Shown piece after piece: positions 1 to 11,385 of a DNA stretch of 64,000 nucleotides (position 1 is its first letter; each line of letters opens with the position of its first letter). The notes beneath the pieces are model-generated. The model saw only the letters and a list, made by a program, of their open reading frames with translations. It was not told where the DNA came from and ran no database searches. The translations under genes were made by a program, and so were the position numbers. Source of the stretch: Pycnopodia helianthoides (lineage: Eukaryota; Echinodermata; Asteroidea; Forcipulatida; Asteriidae); NCBI GenBank assembly GCA_032158295.1, contig CM063258.1:16095703-16159702 (forward strand). The letters run 5' to 3'.

Positions 1-129
1 GCATGACCTATATTCTTATTTTTAGACAAATAAACTAAGGTCCCTAGGAATATCTGGCTTGCTGTATGTAGCAAAGATCATTAAAAAAAATATAAAAATT
101 ATGGTTTTGGTGCTCGCTGAATATATGCT

Positions 130-509
130 TTAAGGCAGGTTAAATTTTGGCTAATTGTCAAAGACCAGTATCCTAACTTGGTGTATCCCAACATATGCAT
201 CAAATTACGAACTTGTGAAAACTTGGGCTCAATTAGTCATCGAAGTTGAAAGAAAATAATGACAGAAAAACACCCTTGTTGCATAGAACTGTATGCTTTC
301 AAATGCCTGAGAAAGGCTTCATGCCTGAAGCCTTTCTGAGATTCAAATATTTTGATGACAAATTACCTCTTGCTCTAAAACTACACTACTTCAAAGGGGG
401 TCGTTTGTAACAATGTTTTACATCAACAGCTCTCCAGTGCTTCTTACTAAGTAAGTTTTCATGGTAATTATTTTTTGGAGTAATTACCAAAGGTATACCC
501 TCCCTTTAA
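130..509 (-). mobile_element. TTAA-type MITE, family 1 copy a
   Basis: This is a 380 bp non-autonomous element bounded by TTAA at both ends, related to the copies at 2610, 20321 and 63162. The interior shares the landmark 'caagggtgtttttctgtcat' (here as its complement) and 'agctctccagtg' blocks with the other copies. The orientation is opposite to the other three. The left end is the most diverged. There is no coding capacity. A TTAA target with short inverted ends suggests piggyBac-type mobilisation, which is an inference. Confidence 0.75.
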
Positions 510-1084
510 AATCCAATGCAGTTAGGAAAGACCTCCTTGTGAAATTGAAATAATTGCATCCAAGTTGGATGGTCATCGCAGTGCTATAAATATCTCTTGG
601 TTTGAACACTGGGCGCTGGCTGTGTCTCTTGCAATGCCCCCCACCCCCACAATTACAATCTAAGGACGGTGCAGCAATGGAAGCCTCAGTAAAAATAAAG
701 TCAAGGTTCCACATTGCTTGACATAAATCAATTGAAATTAGTCTAAACTTGATTTTGGGATTGACTTCATACTGAAATCAACATTTCTGTGCTTCTTGTG
801 GAAGGAAATATTTGCAATAAATATGTTTCTTGTCCCCAGATGAAATTGGGTTGTTTGTTTTAGTGCTTTATATTATCAATATTTTACCTGTGATCTAAAG
901 ATTTTAGAATGATAATAAAAGAACATTATGTGAGAACCTTAAAAAAATTTAAGAATTCATGGCTTATGATTTTTCTTTAAAATCTTGTGGTTAAATCCAT
1001 TTAATTTTCTTTAAAGCCCAAACGGAAATTTAAAAAATAGCAGAGGAACATCAATAAGGTTGAAAAGAAATAGTTTAGAAATCT

Positions 1085-1740
1085 TTTAAAAGTTCACCCC
1101 CAAACAAGGCTTAAGCCACTATTGGTGAGGGGCTACAAGAAGAACAAATTTAAGATGAAAATAACTCAGGGGAGCTGAAGGTAGGAATTGATATTCCTCT
1201 TAAGGAATCTTAATGGAGGGAAACATGCACCAGTCAAAGAGCTCCAAAGAGATGCAGTATCCACTATTATTATTATTATTATAAAGCTGTTGAGATGGCC
1301 CTTCGCTTTACAACTCAGTAAAGCAAGAGTGTAGGCTATGGGTGAGAAGAAGCAGAAAGCCTGGTTTCACGCTCTAACACCCAGATAAGAGGAACCAGGT
1401 CAGACACACTGGTGGCACCCATGAAAATATGTGTAGAAAAGACAGAGGCTGGCTACAGACCGATGCTGGGAAAGAGGTTGTAACGTTGATCCCAACCCTT
1501 CAGCAGTAAGATTAACAGTACGCTTCTGCACTCTATCTAATCAAGATAAATGACAGACATAAGCTCTGGCCCAAATGTGACAACAGTACTCCATTAGGGG
1601 TCGTATAGTTGTCCATACAGGTAGAGAGTAGCATCAGGAGGTAAGAACTTCCTAGCTCGATAGAGACAACCAGCTGGCATGGAAGCACTCCGTGCAATGC
1701 CTGAGATATACCTCTCCCAACTGGCATTAGTGGAGATGTT
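1085..1740 (-). mobile_element. LINE 3' fragment (reverse transcriptase C-terminal region), degenerate
   Basis: Read on the minus strand, this segment closely parallels the LINE tail at 61299-61930. It shares the 'gatagagtgcagaagcgta' start, the 'acctctttccca' and 'agccagcctctgtcttttc' blocks, and the 'tagcccctcaccaa' 3' region. The frame is broken by many changes. An ATT microsatellite (about 1263-1281) lies in the middle of what should be coding sequence. It is a dead 5'-truncated copy lying upstream of the first exon of the local gene. Confidence 0.7.
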
Positions 1741-1939
1741 AGTTTTCCTAAACTTTATGTTTCAAGAACTTAATATTATGGGCAGAATGAATTAGTAAGC
1801 ATTTTGTTAGGCCTGATTTTGTGGTCTGTGTTAAACTTTAATCAGTTTACCTCCTCTAATTTATCAGCCAAAGGAACCAGTGGCTTGTCTACTATTTTTG
1901 TTGACTAATTTGTTTGTGTATTCTCTGTGTTATTTACAG

Positions 1940-2010
1940 AAGGACTTGGGCATTCGTAAACTACAAAGGAAGGAAACACCGATATCTGGCCCTTTAGCTC
2001 TGAATAATAA
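1940..2010 (+). CDS. Unrecognised protein, coding exon (third from last)
   Basis: This is a 71-base internal exon with a strong acceptor (pyrimidine run, then 'ttatttacag') and donor 'gtaagt'. It is open in the frame that encodes KDLGIRKLQRKETPISGPLA followed by LNN and two bases of a lysine codon. The last codon is completed by the exon at 3762, and the frame then continues to the exon at 14047. This three-exon agreement of phase is the main evidence that it is real. The segment is basic and then Pro/Gly-rich, with no recognised domain. The start of the gene must lie upstream of base 1, since I see no further exon in the first 1.9 kb, which is mostly repeats. I do not recognise the protein family. 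Confidence 0.72.
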
Positions 2011-2609
2011 GTAAGTTCACCTGATATTGATGGGGGCGGGGATCAATACAATAGGCGGTCTTGTCAAACGATTATTGCCGAAAAGGCCTTGGCAACCCAC
2101 TTATGTGTAGGATTCACTCATCGGGAATCGGGAATCGCTGAGATGGGTTGGGGGCTTGGAGGGATGTTGAGTGCGGAAAGGCAAGATTGATAGGAATTAA
2201 GCTCGAGGGAAGTAGAGACATTTTCATTAGGCCAAATAAAATTTTAAAACGTTTAGCGTCCCAGCCCGCTTCCTTTTTAGAGGCCGCCTCCTTTTTTTTC
2301 TCTTTTTTTTTTTCAAGGACCAATTTTTATGTTCTCTGATGAAAGAATTCAATTATAAAATACATATCGGTAACACAGTATTTTTTTTTTTACTTTAGCA
2401 CAACAAAAAAAGCTGGCAACCATCTTGAAAAAAGCCTGGCCGGTTGTCAAGAAAAAAAATGTGTCAGGCAGCCATTTTACCCCCCCCCCCCCGAAAAAAG
2501 GCCCGCCTCCTCCTTTTTTTTCAAAAAGGCAGGATGCTAAAACATGTTTTGTTTTGTTTTTTTGCCTTAATTCATCAGACCACAAAACATAGTTTGATTT
2601 TGCCAACGG

Positions 2610-2984
2610 TTAAAGGGAGGGTATATCTTTGGTAGTTACTCCAAAAATGAATGACTGAAAAACTTACTTGGTAAAGACCACTGGAGAGCTGTTGATATTA
2701 TAAAACATTGTTAGAAACGACCCCCCCCCCCTTGAAGTAATGTAGTTTTAGAGAAAGAGGTAATTTTTCACCCAGAAAATTGAATCTGAGAAAGGCTTCA
2801 TCTCCGGCATCTGAAAGCACACAATTCTATGCAACAAGGGTGTTTTTCTGTCATTATTTTCTTGTAACTTCGATGACCAACTGAGCCAAAATTATCACAG
2901 GTTTGTTATTTTATGCATTTGTTGGGATACACCAAGTGGGGATACTTGTCTTTGACAATTACCAAAAGTATACCCTGCCTTTAA
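2610..2984 (+). mobile_element. TTAA-type MITE, family 1 copy b
   Basis: This 375 bp element has TTAA at each end and inverted termini ('aaagggagggtatatcttt' against 'aaagtataccctgccttt'). It lies in the intron between the exons at 1940 and 3762. The interior matches copies at 130, 20321 and 63162. A poly-C run (2720-2731) marks a local expansion. It is non-coding. Confidence 0.8.
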
Positions 2985-3189
2985 AATTGATCTTAAAACA
3001 TCGACTAATCTGAATTGCTAAGCAAAAGGTTATGTCACAATACAAATCTGTTAACTGATGGAGCTACCTCACCTAACAATCAACCTTAGCAAGCGGAGAA
3101 AGTATGGCCTAGTCTGATAGACTGCTTACCACAGAGTTATGCGCTTATGTCACCCAGTATTAAGCGTGTATTTCTATTTGCCGTTAAGG

Positions 3190-3640
3190 CAGAATTCTTT
3201 CGCAAGTGGAGGCTTGAACTTAGACCTTGTTCTGTCTTGTTCCACTGAACCATCCCACAGTATATAACTTGATGTCAGACCTTTGTATATTCCGAGCTAC
3301 AGTCGTAAGAAAACCACGAACACTGCACTCTGTTACAAAGGTTATTGACTTGACATCTCTAGTCTTATGCAAGGTTAGAGTGAAGAAGAATACACTCGGG
3401 ACGATATTAACTAAAGTTGTCGTCAGAAAGTCATCAATAGGTTCACAGACATCGTGTGGACTGGCTTCAGATGCTCTCCGGAGATTAACCAAATCGTACT
3501 TTACATTTATAACATTGACGCAGATAAGTCTTTCATCTACTTTAAGCCGTGGCAAAACTGTCTTGAGAATTACTGTCACCTTGTGCATGGACTGTTAGCT
3601 CTTAAAGTGGAGTTTTCTTGTACCCTCGTGGATTAAAAGA
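3190..3640. other. Intronic segment with overlapping open frames on both strands
   Basis: This roughly 450 bp segment is open for about 120 codons on both strands at once (3227-3598 plus, 3220-3588 minus). Its composition is more balanced than the surrounding AT-rich intron. Neither translation shows a domain I recognise. It may be a decayed mobile-element fragment. There is no splice structure tying it to the host gene. Confidence 0.3.
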
Positions 3641-3761
3641 GTTATGAGAATGTCATATTCTCAAAAAAAACGTCGATCAAGACACTCAAAGATTTGATGA
3701 ATATTCTGATGTAATTCAATATTTGATGTCAGTGTGTGTTTTCTTTTCTTGTTCATCGTAG

Positions 3762-3819
3762 GGCAATATCGCAGAGTCAAATGGAGTTCTTCAAGCTGTT
3801 AGATGAAAAAATTGAGAGG
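3762..3819 (+). CDS. Unrecognised protein, coding exon (second from last)
   Basis: This is a 58-base exon between acceptor 'cttgttcatcgtag' and donor 'gtgagt'. The first base completes the lysine codon carried over from 2010. It then reads AISQSQMEFFKLLDEKIER and ends on a codon boundary. The FFKLLDEKIER stretch is amphipathic and probably helical. The next exon (14047) starts in phase 0, as required. The exon is followed at once by about 340 bp of tandem repeats and then by the composite element at 4484-8835, so the intron is over 10 kb long. The function is unknown. Confidence 0.78.
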
Positions 3820-3839
3820 GTGAGTGTCGGAAGGAGATT

Positions 3840-4185
3840 TTTCTTTTTGACTTTATCTCCATGCCTTGCTGGCAGTTGTGGAGTATTTGGCGATCATTTC
3901 TTTTTAACGATGATTTCCACAGTAATATATCCCATGTTTAAAAAAAAAGATACATTGTCGGGATTTCATTTTGACTTGATCTCCATGCCTTGCTAGCAAC
4001 TTTGGAAAATTTGAAGATCATTTCTTTTTAACAATGAGAGAATTCCACAGTTATATATCCCAGGTTTAAAAAAGGTACATTGTCGGGATTTGCTGGAAAC
4101 TGTGGAATATTTGACGATCTTTTCTTTTTAACAATAAGAGAACCCCACAGTAATATATCCAAGGTTAAAGAAAAAGCACATTCTC
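3840..4185 (+). repeat. Three imperfect tandem units of about 115-130 bp
   Basis: Three successive copies share 'ctccatgccttgct', 'gatcatttctttttaac', 'ccacagtaatatatcc' and 'acattgtcgggatt'. They begin immediately after the donor site at 3820. The final unit runs into the 33 bp minisatellite region. No gene lies here. Confidence 0.75.
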
Positions 4186-4482
4186 AGTTGGTATCAATAT
4201 AATTAGGTCCACTCTAAAAGCTCACTGTTTATAAAGTTCATCTCAGAACCAATCCGCCAGAGTAATGTTGCCATCTCAGAACCAATCCGCCAGAGTATTG
4301 TTGCCATCTCAGAACCAATCCGCCAGAGTAATGTTGCCATCTCCGAACCAATCCGCCAGAGTAATGTTGCCATCTCCGAACCAATCCGCCAGAGTAATGT
4401 TGCCATCTCAGAACCAATCCGCCAGAGTAATGTTGCCATCTCAGAACCAATCCGCCAGAGTAATGTTGCCATCTAATACACT
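4159..4482 (+). repeat. Direct repeat with a 33 bp minisatellite (about 7 units)
   Basis: A leader starting 'ccaaggttaaagaaaaag' is followed by about seven tandem 33-base units containing 'cagaaccaatccgccagagt' and 'aatgttgccatct'. Units differ by single bases (caga/ccga, taat/tatt). The same leader with only two units sits on the far side of the composite element (8836-8975). The open frames across it are an artefact of the period being a multiple of three. Confidence 0.9.
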
Positions 4483-4867
4483 TAGTAGTTAAGATAGTCT
4501 CAGTAGTACACTTTGACCTTTCCCTCACTGAACAATGAAAGGTCAAACTGTCAAATTCAAATATAATAGAAATATGAAATAAGGTGGATGTCAAGTAATG
4601 GTGCAATATTGATGTGGTGATGAGTCACCGTGACACAGCGAAACTGTTGGAACTAATCCCCTGACAAAGAGGGCGGGCGCGTGCGAGAGGTGTGTTGGTC
4701 AGTTAAAGGAGGAAGTTAATCCTATCGATCGGTTGAAGTCTGAATTACACGCGATGGTGCAATTCTTATGTTAGGAATAGATCGGTAAATGTATAAAACT
4801 CACCTATATTGATATCAATCTCAACATCATCACATGTGTCGAAAAGATACCGAATCGACAAGCCCAA

Positions 4868-5265
4868 ATGCAAACATGGATATATACCGAGAGATACAGA
4901 ACTGTCAAAATTACGAAGAACTCGGTATTATTATTGATACCGATGAAAAATGGGTTGGTCGACATTCCACTTCACAACTATGTCCAGCCTAATACCAGAG
5001 ATACAAGGGGAAACAACCAAAAATTCATTCAAGTCAGTCACAAAGCTAGGGCCTTCAAAGATTCATTCTTCGTATCAACTGTTAATCACTGGAACTCACT
5101 CTCCTCGGCTGCTGTGAACAGCGCAACACTAGCCGAATTCAAGGGACATATTAAAAATATTCACCAGTAGTCTATTTCCACACGCAGTGCGCAAGTTAGC
5201 GTTGATGTATCCGGCAGGATATTTTGCTGACTAAATCAATGGAGATGGAGATGGAGATGGAGAAC
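4868..5265 (+). pseudogene. LINE reverse transcriptase C-terminal fragment with 3' tail
   Basis: The open frame 4868-5170 (100 codons) ends in the pattern typical of the C-terminus of Jockey/CR1-type LINE polymerases. It has an NTRDTRG-type stretch, an aromatic-rich 'FFVSTVNHWNSL' block, and 'EFKGHIKNIHQ' just before the stop. The catalytic reverse-transcriptase core is absent. About 80 bases after the stop is an 'atggag' microsatellite (5239-5262), the usual kind of LINE 3' end. It is a 5'-truncated remnant inside the composite element. Confidence 0.7.
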
Positions 5266-5312
5266 TGAACGCAGATCAATCGGCATTTGCTCTGAATCAA
5301 GGATTGGGGGGT

Positions 5313-5425
5313 TTGATGAGTCACCATGACACAGCACAAATAACTGTTGGGGATAATCCCCTGACAAAGAGGGCGGGCGTGTGCGAAAGGCCATGTGGTC
5401 AGCTGTATGAGGAAGTTAATCCCTT
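5313..5425 (+). repeat. Direct partial copy of the composite element's arm
   Basis: The block 'gatgagtcaccatgacacag' followed by 'cccctgacaaagagggcggg' and 'gaggaagttaatccc' repeats part of the left arm (4618-4730) about 700 bases downstream in the same orientation. It shows that the arm sequence has been copied more than once. Confidence 0.75.
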
Positions 5426-8400
5426 CGATTGACAATGTTGTGTTGATCAATTTGTTAAGAAAACATGACACAGCTAGAACAAGATATCCATGAAATCATA
5501 ACATGATCAACTACACTAACATTATGTCTATCATAAGATGTGTTAAAGGATCTACCGAACTTTGCAATTGTACTTTAAGAAAGCTGTAGGTCTAAAAGAA
5601 GAAAAGACTGAATAATAACAACAATGATCATATATGGGTTTGAGGCATTGCATGGTGAAGTATCATATATATATTCGGTTTGCGGTAACACCATGTGTAT
5701 AAATATCTACTTTGCTGTGTAGATTTTGTTCTTTAGAGAACTTGTCTTGCTATTATTCTACTACCGCAGAGTAGATTTTCGGAATTCGGGAGACTTCTCA
5801 GTTCTGAAAAGAACTGTCCTGCTTATTAACTACTACCAAGTACCTGGACGGGAGGTAGGAAATCGGCCTGAACTACTACTTTAGCTTTGTGGATCGGGGG
5901 GACTTCTCGTAAATAACTGCACTGCCGCGGAGTGAGTTCTTTTGGCCTTAACGCTTCGACTAGCTTGCTCTAGTCATCGTCAGGAGACTGAAGAGTGTAA
6001 GACATGTACAATCGGAGGAGGCGTGACATTCAAATGAGTTGGGGGTGTTTATTTAATACTTGTGTTTATCGGAGTATATTACTCCGTAAACATCTCAGTA
6101 TACAGGACGAAGTTTACTTTCCGTACATCGGGGTAAATACCAACCATTGACCTGGCAATGCAAGATGAATGCAATGCAGATCATACAAGAGGGTGCGTTT
6201 GAGGGTTTTTTATTGGACACACCTTCCAACAAGACTATTGGTTCATTTTTCTGTGAATATTGAGTACTTAACTCATTCGATGGACATTTGGCGCTGTATG
6301 TTAGTCCATGGAGTTATCCATGGTTAGTCAGACCTCATTGTTCCCAAGTTATCCTTCAAAGTCCATGGTAGTGTTAACTGTTCTCCCCAAACACATTAAA
6401 GAAGGTATATCATCATGTTTCTTCCAATAAATTGGAAAATCTTACACATCCAAGCTACATGTATGTCTACACACAGTAGGCATACATGGACAGTTATGTG
6501 GACAGAAAGTAATACAACCCAACGAACACAACTCGTTTGTCCTGAAAACACCACTGTGCAGCTTGCACAGACCAAGGAGGCAGGGTCAATACCCTAGGTT
6601 TAATAAACTATCGATCAATGCCTCCCCTTTCTGTGAGAGTTTGGACAAAGGAGTATAAGTGACTCCCAAAAATCACTCAGATAATCTATTCGCAAGTTTG
6701 TGTTTTCATAAAAGTTGATGGACATCATGTACAATACAAGTTAATAAAGAATAAAAACGATCCCTCCTATAGAACTTTGTGTTTTTACACGTAAAGGGTA
6801 CGTTCCATACGATTCTTTTGAATCGAATATTCGGCGGGTTTTTTTTAAGAGAAATATTTGAGGTATCATTCCAAGTTTGTTAAGATAAAAAACACTCCAT
6901 TCATTGCATCATACTATTTTCTCTTTAAAATACATTTTACTTGGAACCACAAGTACATCCCCGTGTTCAGTGTATAAAAACGAGTAACCCGTACAAAATT
7001 TTAACAATTTAGATTGTTTGTTTTCCACATGGTATCACAAGTAGGATGTCTTAATTAACTGTGTACTAAGTCCATCTCAAGACTCGTCTAGTTGTACATC
7101 ATTACGATTAGCATGAGCGTAAACTCGCCGAAATCAGATGAAGTGCAAGAAAATCACACGTTTTCGTACTTCATGACACTTTCGTATGAGGTTCCTCGAT
7201 CTTAAGCCTCTATTTCTCTCGATACTTCTTACCAACTTTGCACAAATAGTATGCTTCTTTTCGAAACTAAAACATATTCGAGCACTGAACCATGATTTAT
7301 ACACGTACACATACTATAGAGTTGTCACAAGCCTTTACATGCAACATGGATCTTAATTCAAATTAACCATTGCGTCATCATCAAGAGCCTCCTTTGTCGA
7401 CAAAAATTGTACTTTTAACAAGAAATATACAATTTTTTTTACACAAACAAGACCATAGTTTCCAATGTTGGATTGAACCGGCTGTTAATGTTAATAATAA
7501 AACAACCCTTTTTCACTAAATACAGTACTTTCTCTCACAAAATTGACTTCGCCTTCGCATTGAGAGACAAAGTCTGCTCGAGTTGATTAATTTCAACGCT
7601 TTTACACAAACACAGATACATCATCGAGTTGGAATTCTGCTTGATGTGACTCATAATGTTTGTGCGTACTAAAGTTCGAGAATTCATTATAGAAATAGGT
7701 GGGGTAATATTTTACAAAAAGGTTCTTTGAGTAAAGTGATCACCACAACAACACTCACGTTAAACGGAACGTCACTAGAACAACAACAAATACATCAGAT
7801 CTTGCAACACAAACCAAGTTGTATAAGTGAATAGGCCTGTATTTGTTTAAAGTATAAACCAAACAAAATGTACAATTAATAAATATCGAAACACCTATAC
7901 ATAACAATTTGCAAACAAACATGTTAATATATTAGGTAATCACAGAGAGATTGTTCGTCCAAGTATGGAGAAACTGTGGATAAGGCGCCTCCAGATCATT
8001 TAATCCCATGGTCTGAACATCCAAGAAGAAAATGATTAATTACTCTTTGTGTTTGCCTTTTCCTTTTCCCTGCGGGTATACCTCCTTTTTAGTCTGCCCC
8101 ATTCACCTATTATTTGTTTTTCTCCTTCTACTCATCACCTTTAAATTTCGTGTTTTGTGTTCCGATCCTCTTGTGGTGAAACCAGCCCCTTCACTCTACC
8201 CCACACCCTCCCCTCGTCATTGTTCATCCCTTGCTTTTTCTGTGTGCTTTCATCTCTTTCCACTTGACTGCTTCTGTTACACCAGTATACCTGCTAATGT
8301 GTGTTGTGTTGTCAGTAATTTAGCCTTCGAGCTAGGGTCGAAACGTCAGGTCACTTCTTCTTTTTAACAAATATATTAAAGTAAAACGACAAACTGGAGA

Positions 8401-8511
8401 GAAAAGGGGAGAAAACGTAATGAAGAATCACAATTATTGTGTTCAAGAGACTCTTAAACACATTGTGTAAGGTTTTCCGAGATGTCTGACGGATCGTTGA
8501 TAACAAGGTTG
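5426..8511. other. Interior of composite element, no supported gene
   Basis: This is AT-rich sequence with no open frame that resembles a transposase. The plus frame at 8032-8367 is low in complexity, rich in Leu/Phe/Ser, and ends next to 'agggtcgaaacgtcagg', a motif type often found at retroelement 3' ends. I treat it as a non-coding retroelement remnant. Confidence 0.45.
5940..5986 (-). ncRNA. Possible degenerate hammerhead-like hairpin
   Basis: On the minus strand, 'cctgacgatgactagagcaa' is followed by 'gctagtcgaagcgtt'. The CUGANGA box, a six-base-pair stem (GACTAG/CTAGTC) and a GAA box are in the hammerhead order. An unpaired U sits at the stem base, and the usual A after GAA is G. Flanking stem I pairing is not evident. 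It may equally be a conserved hairpin from a retroelement 3' end. Confidence 0.25.
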
Positions 8512-8835
8512 ATCTATACATTTACCGATCTATTCCTAACATAAGAATTGCACCATCGCGTGTAATTCTTACTTCAACCGATCGATAGGATTAACTTCCT
8601 CCTTTAACTGACCAACACACCTCTCGCACGCGCCCGCCCTCTTTGTCAGGGGATTAGTTCCAACAGTTTCGCTGTGTCACGGTGACTCATCACCACATCA
8701 ATATTGCACCATTACTTGACATCCACCTTATTTCATATTTCTATTATATTTCTATCCTATTTCTGAGACAGTTTGACCTTTCATTGTTCAGTGAGGGAAA
8801 GGTCAAAGTGTACTACTGAGACTATCATAACTACT

Positions 8836-8975
8836 CCAAGGTTAAAGAAAAAGCACATTGTCAGTTGGTATCAATATGATTAGGTCCACTCTAAAAGCTC
8901 ACTGTTTATCTCAGAACCAATCCGCCAGAGTATTGTTGCCATCTCAGAACCAATCCGCCAGAGTATTGTTGCCAT
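8836..8975 (+). repeat. Second copy of the leader plus two minisatellite units
   Basis: The sequence starts exactly where the right arm of the composite element ends, with 'ccaaggttaaagaaaaag'. It repeats the left flank (from 4159) and then carries only two of the 33 bp units. It is in the same orientation as the left flank. Confidence 0.85.
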
Positions 8976-8989
8976 CACATACACTTTAA

Positions 8990-9352
8990 AAAAAAAGGGA
9001 TATCGCCCAACTCACAAGGCCGAACGGCTACTCAAGGTGAGGGCTACACTTAATTGATTTGGGCTGTTGACCCAAATCAGCTGACACCAGAGGCATGTTG
9101 CTACCTACTCCTGGGGCTGAAACAGGGTTACCCCCTTCACAGTCCATAAGGATGTAGGCATGGGTATCATCCACTGGGAGCCTGGCTGGTAGAGCAGAAT
9201 GCACTACCTTCCCAACTTTTTACGAAGCAATTATGGTTAGGTGCCTTGCTCAAGGGCACAAGTGTCATGACCGGGATTCGAACCCACACTGTGCTGCTGA
9301 CAACACCAGAGCTTGGGTCCGGTGAACTAGACCACTCGGCCACGACACGCCA
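8990..9352 (-). mobile_element. tRNA-derived SINE (class II tRNA head)
   Basis: On the minus strand the element begins with 'gtcgtggccgagtggtctag', an A box like that of Ser/Leu tRNAs. The B box 'gggttcgaatcccgg' follows about 60 bases later. The body then contains 'cttgagcaaggcacctaacc', and it ends in a homopolymer run (+ strand A9 near 8990). It is related in its tRNA head to the element at 56694. It is a retroposed Pol III element, not a functional tRNA gene. Confidence 0.8.
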
Positions 9353-9359
9353 CGACACT

Positions 9360-11030
9360 AAAAGTCTAGTAAAAAATTGCATTTGAACACACTTCAAATC
9401 ACTCAGTCTTATTTCGATTGCCGCAATTAAAAAAAGCCTGACAAAATCTCTGCGACAAATAACGTGAAACATGTCTGTGTTATTTTATGAACTATTCATG
9501 CGTTAGTTGTATACAACAAAAAACTAAGGGATGGAAATTAATCTCCTTTTCCAAACACCAGTGGTGTACTTACCTTTTAATTTTTGTTTGTTCTATAATC
9601 GGTAAGATTTGAAATTTGTAGAATTATTTCAAATCAAGGTTATCGCTCTGCTCATAATAAGACCCAATCTTTTGAGTGAGAAGTAGAAATCAATGCTGAA
9701 GATGCCACGTGAAAATGCCCTTACTCTAAAAAATATATCGGTGTGAATTTTTATCTTGAACAGACCCTTCTTTAAAACAAACAATCAATAACACAAACAA
9801 AAACACTTTCTGTAAACATGGAGGTCAGTTTTTTGTTGTTTATTTTTCATACCAGCGTCAGATGTTTGTTATTTTGGCAGGGATATTTGTTTGGGTAAAG
9901 ACGAATTTCATATTTGGCTCACTGAGTATAAAGTATGAAAATGACAAGTTGCTTCTCTTTGCTGTCATCATAGCTATGCAGTCAAAGAAAACAGAAAATC
10001 TTGAAAATAGATGGCAAAATATTATATCTTTGACTCAGTGCTATAAGGTTGTTAGTTGCAATTTCAAATCTGTAATGATCAATGAACCAAAATCCCAAAA
10101 GTAGGTTTTTATTAGAAACTGAATGTTTTGTTTTGGCAAAGTCATTTCTGGAGACCACTGTAATTCAATAAACTCCATTTACCAGAGCTCCAAAAAAATG
10201 TAAAACCGTTTGTATGAAATCCATACAAACTGCTCTAACGACCTTATAGTCCTGAATGTTTAATAGTTTATACTATTTCATCAGTGTTATTGCTGTTTTT
10301 TGTGTTGTAACATTTAAAAGCCAACAATTTGAAAATAGTAAAAAGACATTCTGTTTTCTTTCCGAAGATTTTTTTTTAATAGATTCAGAACGACATTAAA
10401 TAATTCCATTCTTATTCAAAACACCCTGTTTTACTTAGTCCCAATCTTTTTTTAAAACATTTCCTCTCTGACGCACAGATATTTGGTCTACATTTTTGTT
10501 TTTGATTTTAAAAAGAAAAATCAATCTACAGATCTGATTGTATATATTCTGTGTTGAAATTGGCAGCAGGATAATTCGTTCTGTCCTAAAGAAATTCTTC
10601 ATTTTTATTCGTTTAAATATAATTAAATCTTGGCGGGCAATATACTAGCGGGGTCGGGACTAAAAGGTATTGTAGACTATTTCTTTAAGACTGAATAGAG
10701 CCAAGGATGGAATAACACACTGTCAAGGTACTCCAGGGAGAGCAGTTGATTTCTCAACCTCTTAAATGCAAATACCTTTTTTTGTCGGAAGAGTGGATAG
10801 AAACGGGCAGAGTGAATATCAAATTCAATTTTGCTGTTGAGAGACTCTGTCTAGGAATATTGGAGTAGACTATAAGTACACAACGACGAAAACAGGTCAG
10901 GTGTTAAGCACATAATTGGTGAATCTCTGTCAAAAGAAACGGTCATGAAAACGAAAATGTGGAACCCATTCCTGGAGAAAAGAAACCGATAGTGCCATAT
11001 CTGCTGAAATAGCGGTTGAGAACTTTTTAC
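9360..11030. other. Intronic sequence without supported gene
   Basis: This is AT-rich intron of the gene ending at 14082. The frame 9862-10104 lacks recognisable motifs. A small hairpin lies near 10206-10235 ('gtttgtatg' with 'catacaaac'). Nothing else is supported. Confidence 0.5.
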
Positions 11031-11032
11031 CG

Positions 11033-11180
11033 ATGGGGGAACTTTTAGGATGCTAGGTGGCAGCAGACTTACCAGGTAAATCCATGGTTCTCGGCAGTGT
11101 GCGCATGCTTAGAGCTACGTAAACGATGGAATTTTACCTGGTTTGTCTGCTGCCATCTAGCGTTCAAAAGTTTCCCATTA
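11033..11180. mobile_element. Short palindromic MITE of about 148 bp
   Basis: The two halves are inverted copies. 'gctaggtggcagcagac' near the left end pairs with 'gtctgctgccatctagc' near the right, and 'accaggtaaa' pairs with 'tttacctggt'. The single-stranded form would fold into a long hairpin. There is no coding potential. Confidence 0.75.
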
Positions 11181-11254
11181 AGATGACTTGTGGTATAAAC
11201 TCAACTAGTAGTCATTTTCTAATAATTGGACCCCAGTATAGGCTGTTTCTTAAG

Positions 11255-11385
11255 TAGCGGCTATGGATACGGCTACGGCTGTATCATGACAACAACATGC
11301 ACTGAAGCATATAGGCTGCCCTTAGTGACACCCCTAGTAACATCTGAAGCCATAGCCATAGCTGTCAATTCAGACTAAGACAGAG
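11255..11385. repeat. Dispersed repeat 2, copy a
   Basis: The 'ggctatggatacggctacgg' stretch, an internal 'gcactgaag' and a closing 'agccatagctgtcaatt' block form a weak inverted repeat. A diverged copy is at 15215-15345. It is non-coding. Confidence 0.5.

Larger units (their letters stand above)
4484..8835. mobile_element. Composite element with inverted terminal arms of about 315 bp
   Basis: The left arm (4484-4797) and right arm (8512-8835) are inverted copies of each other, sharing for example 'gacaaagagggcgggcgcg' and 'gcgatggtgcaattcttatg'. Between them lie a LINE reverse-transcriptase tail, a direct third copy of part of the arm (about 5313-5420), and some 3 kb of AT-rich sequence with no supported gene. 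I see no transposase. It is flanked on both sides by the same leader plus minisatellite in direct orientation. It could be a fold-back element or a nested set of insertions that has been partly duplicated. Confidence 0.65.

Noticed and set aside
4265..4475. Regularly spaced repeats resembling a CRISPR array
   Set aside because: The units are contiguous 33 bp tandem repeats with no unique spacers, in a eukaryotic context. It is a minisatellite.
8032..8367. A 111-codon hydrophobic protein
   Set aside because: Composition follows a pyrimidine-rich strand. There is no domain, and it lies within the composite repeat next to a retroelement-like end.
9201..9352. Serine or leucine tRNA gene on the minus strand
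   Set aside because: The A and B boxes are present, but the cloverleaf is poor and the sequence continues into a SINE body and homopolymer tail.
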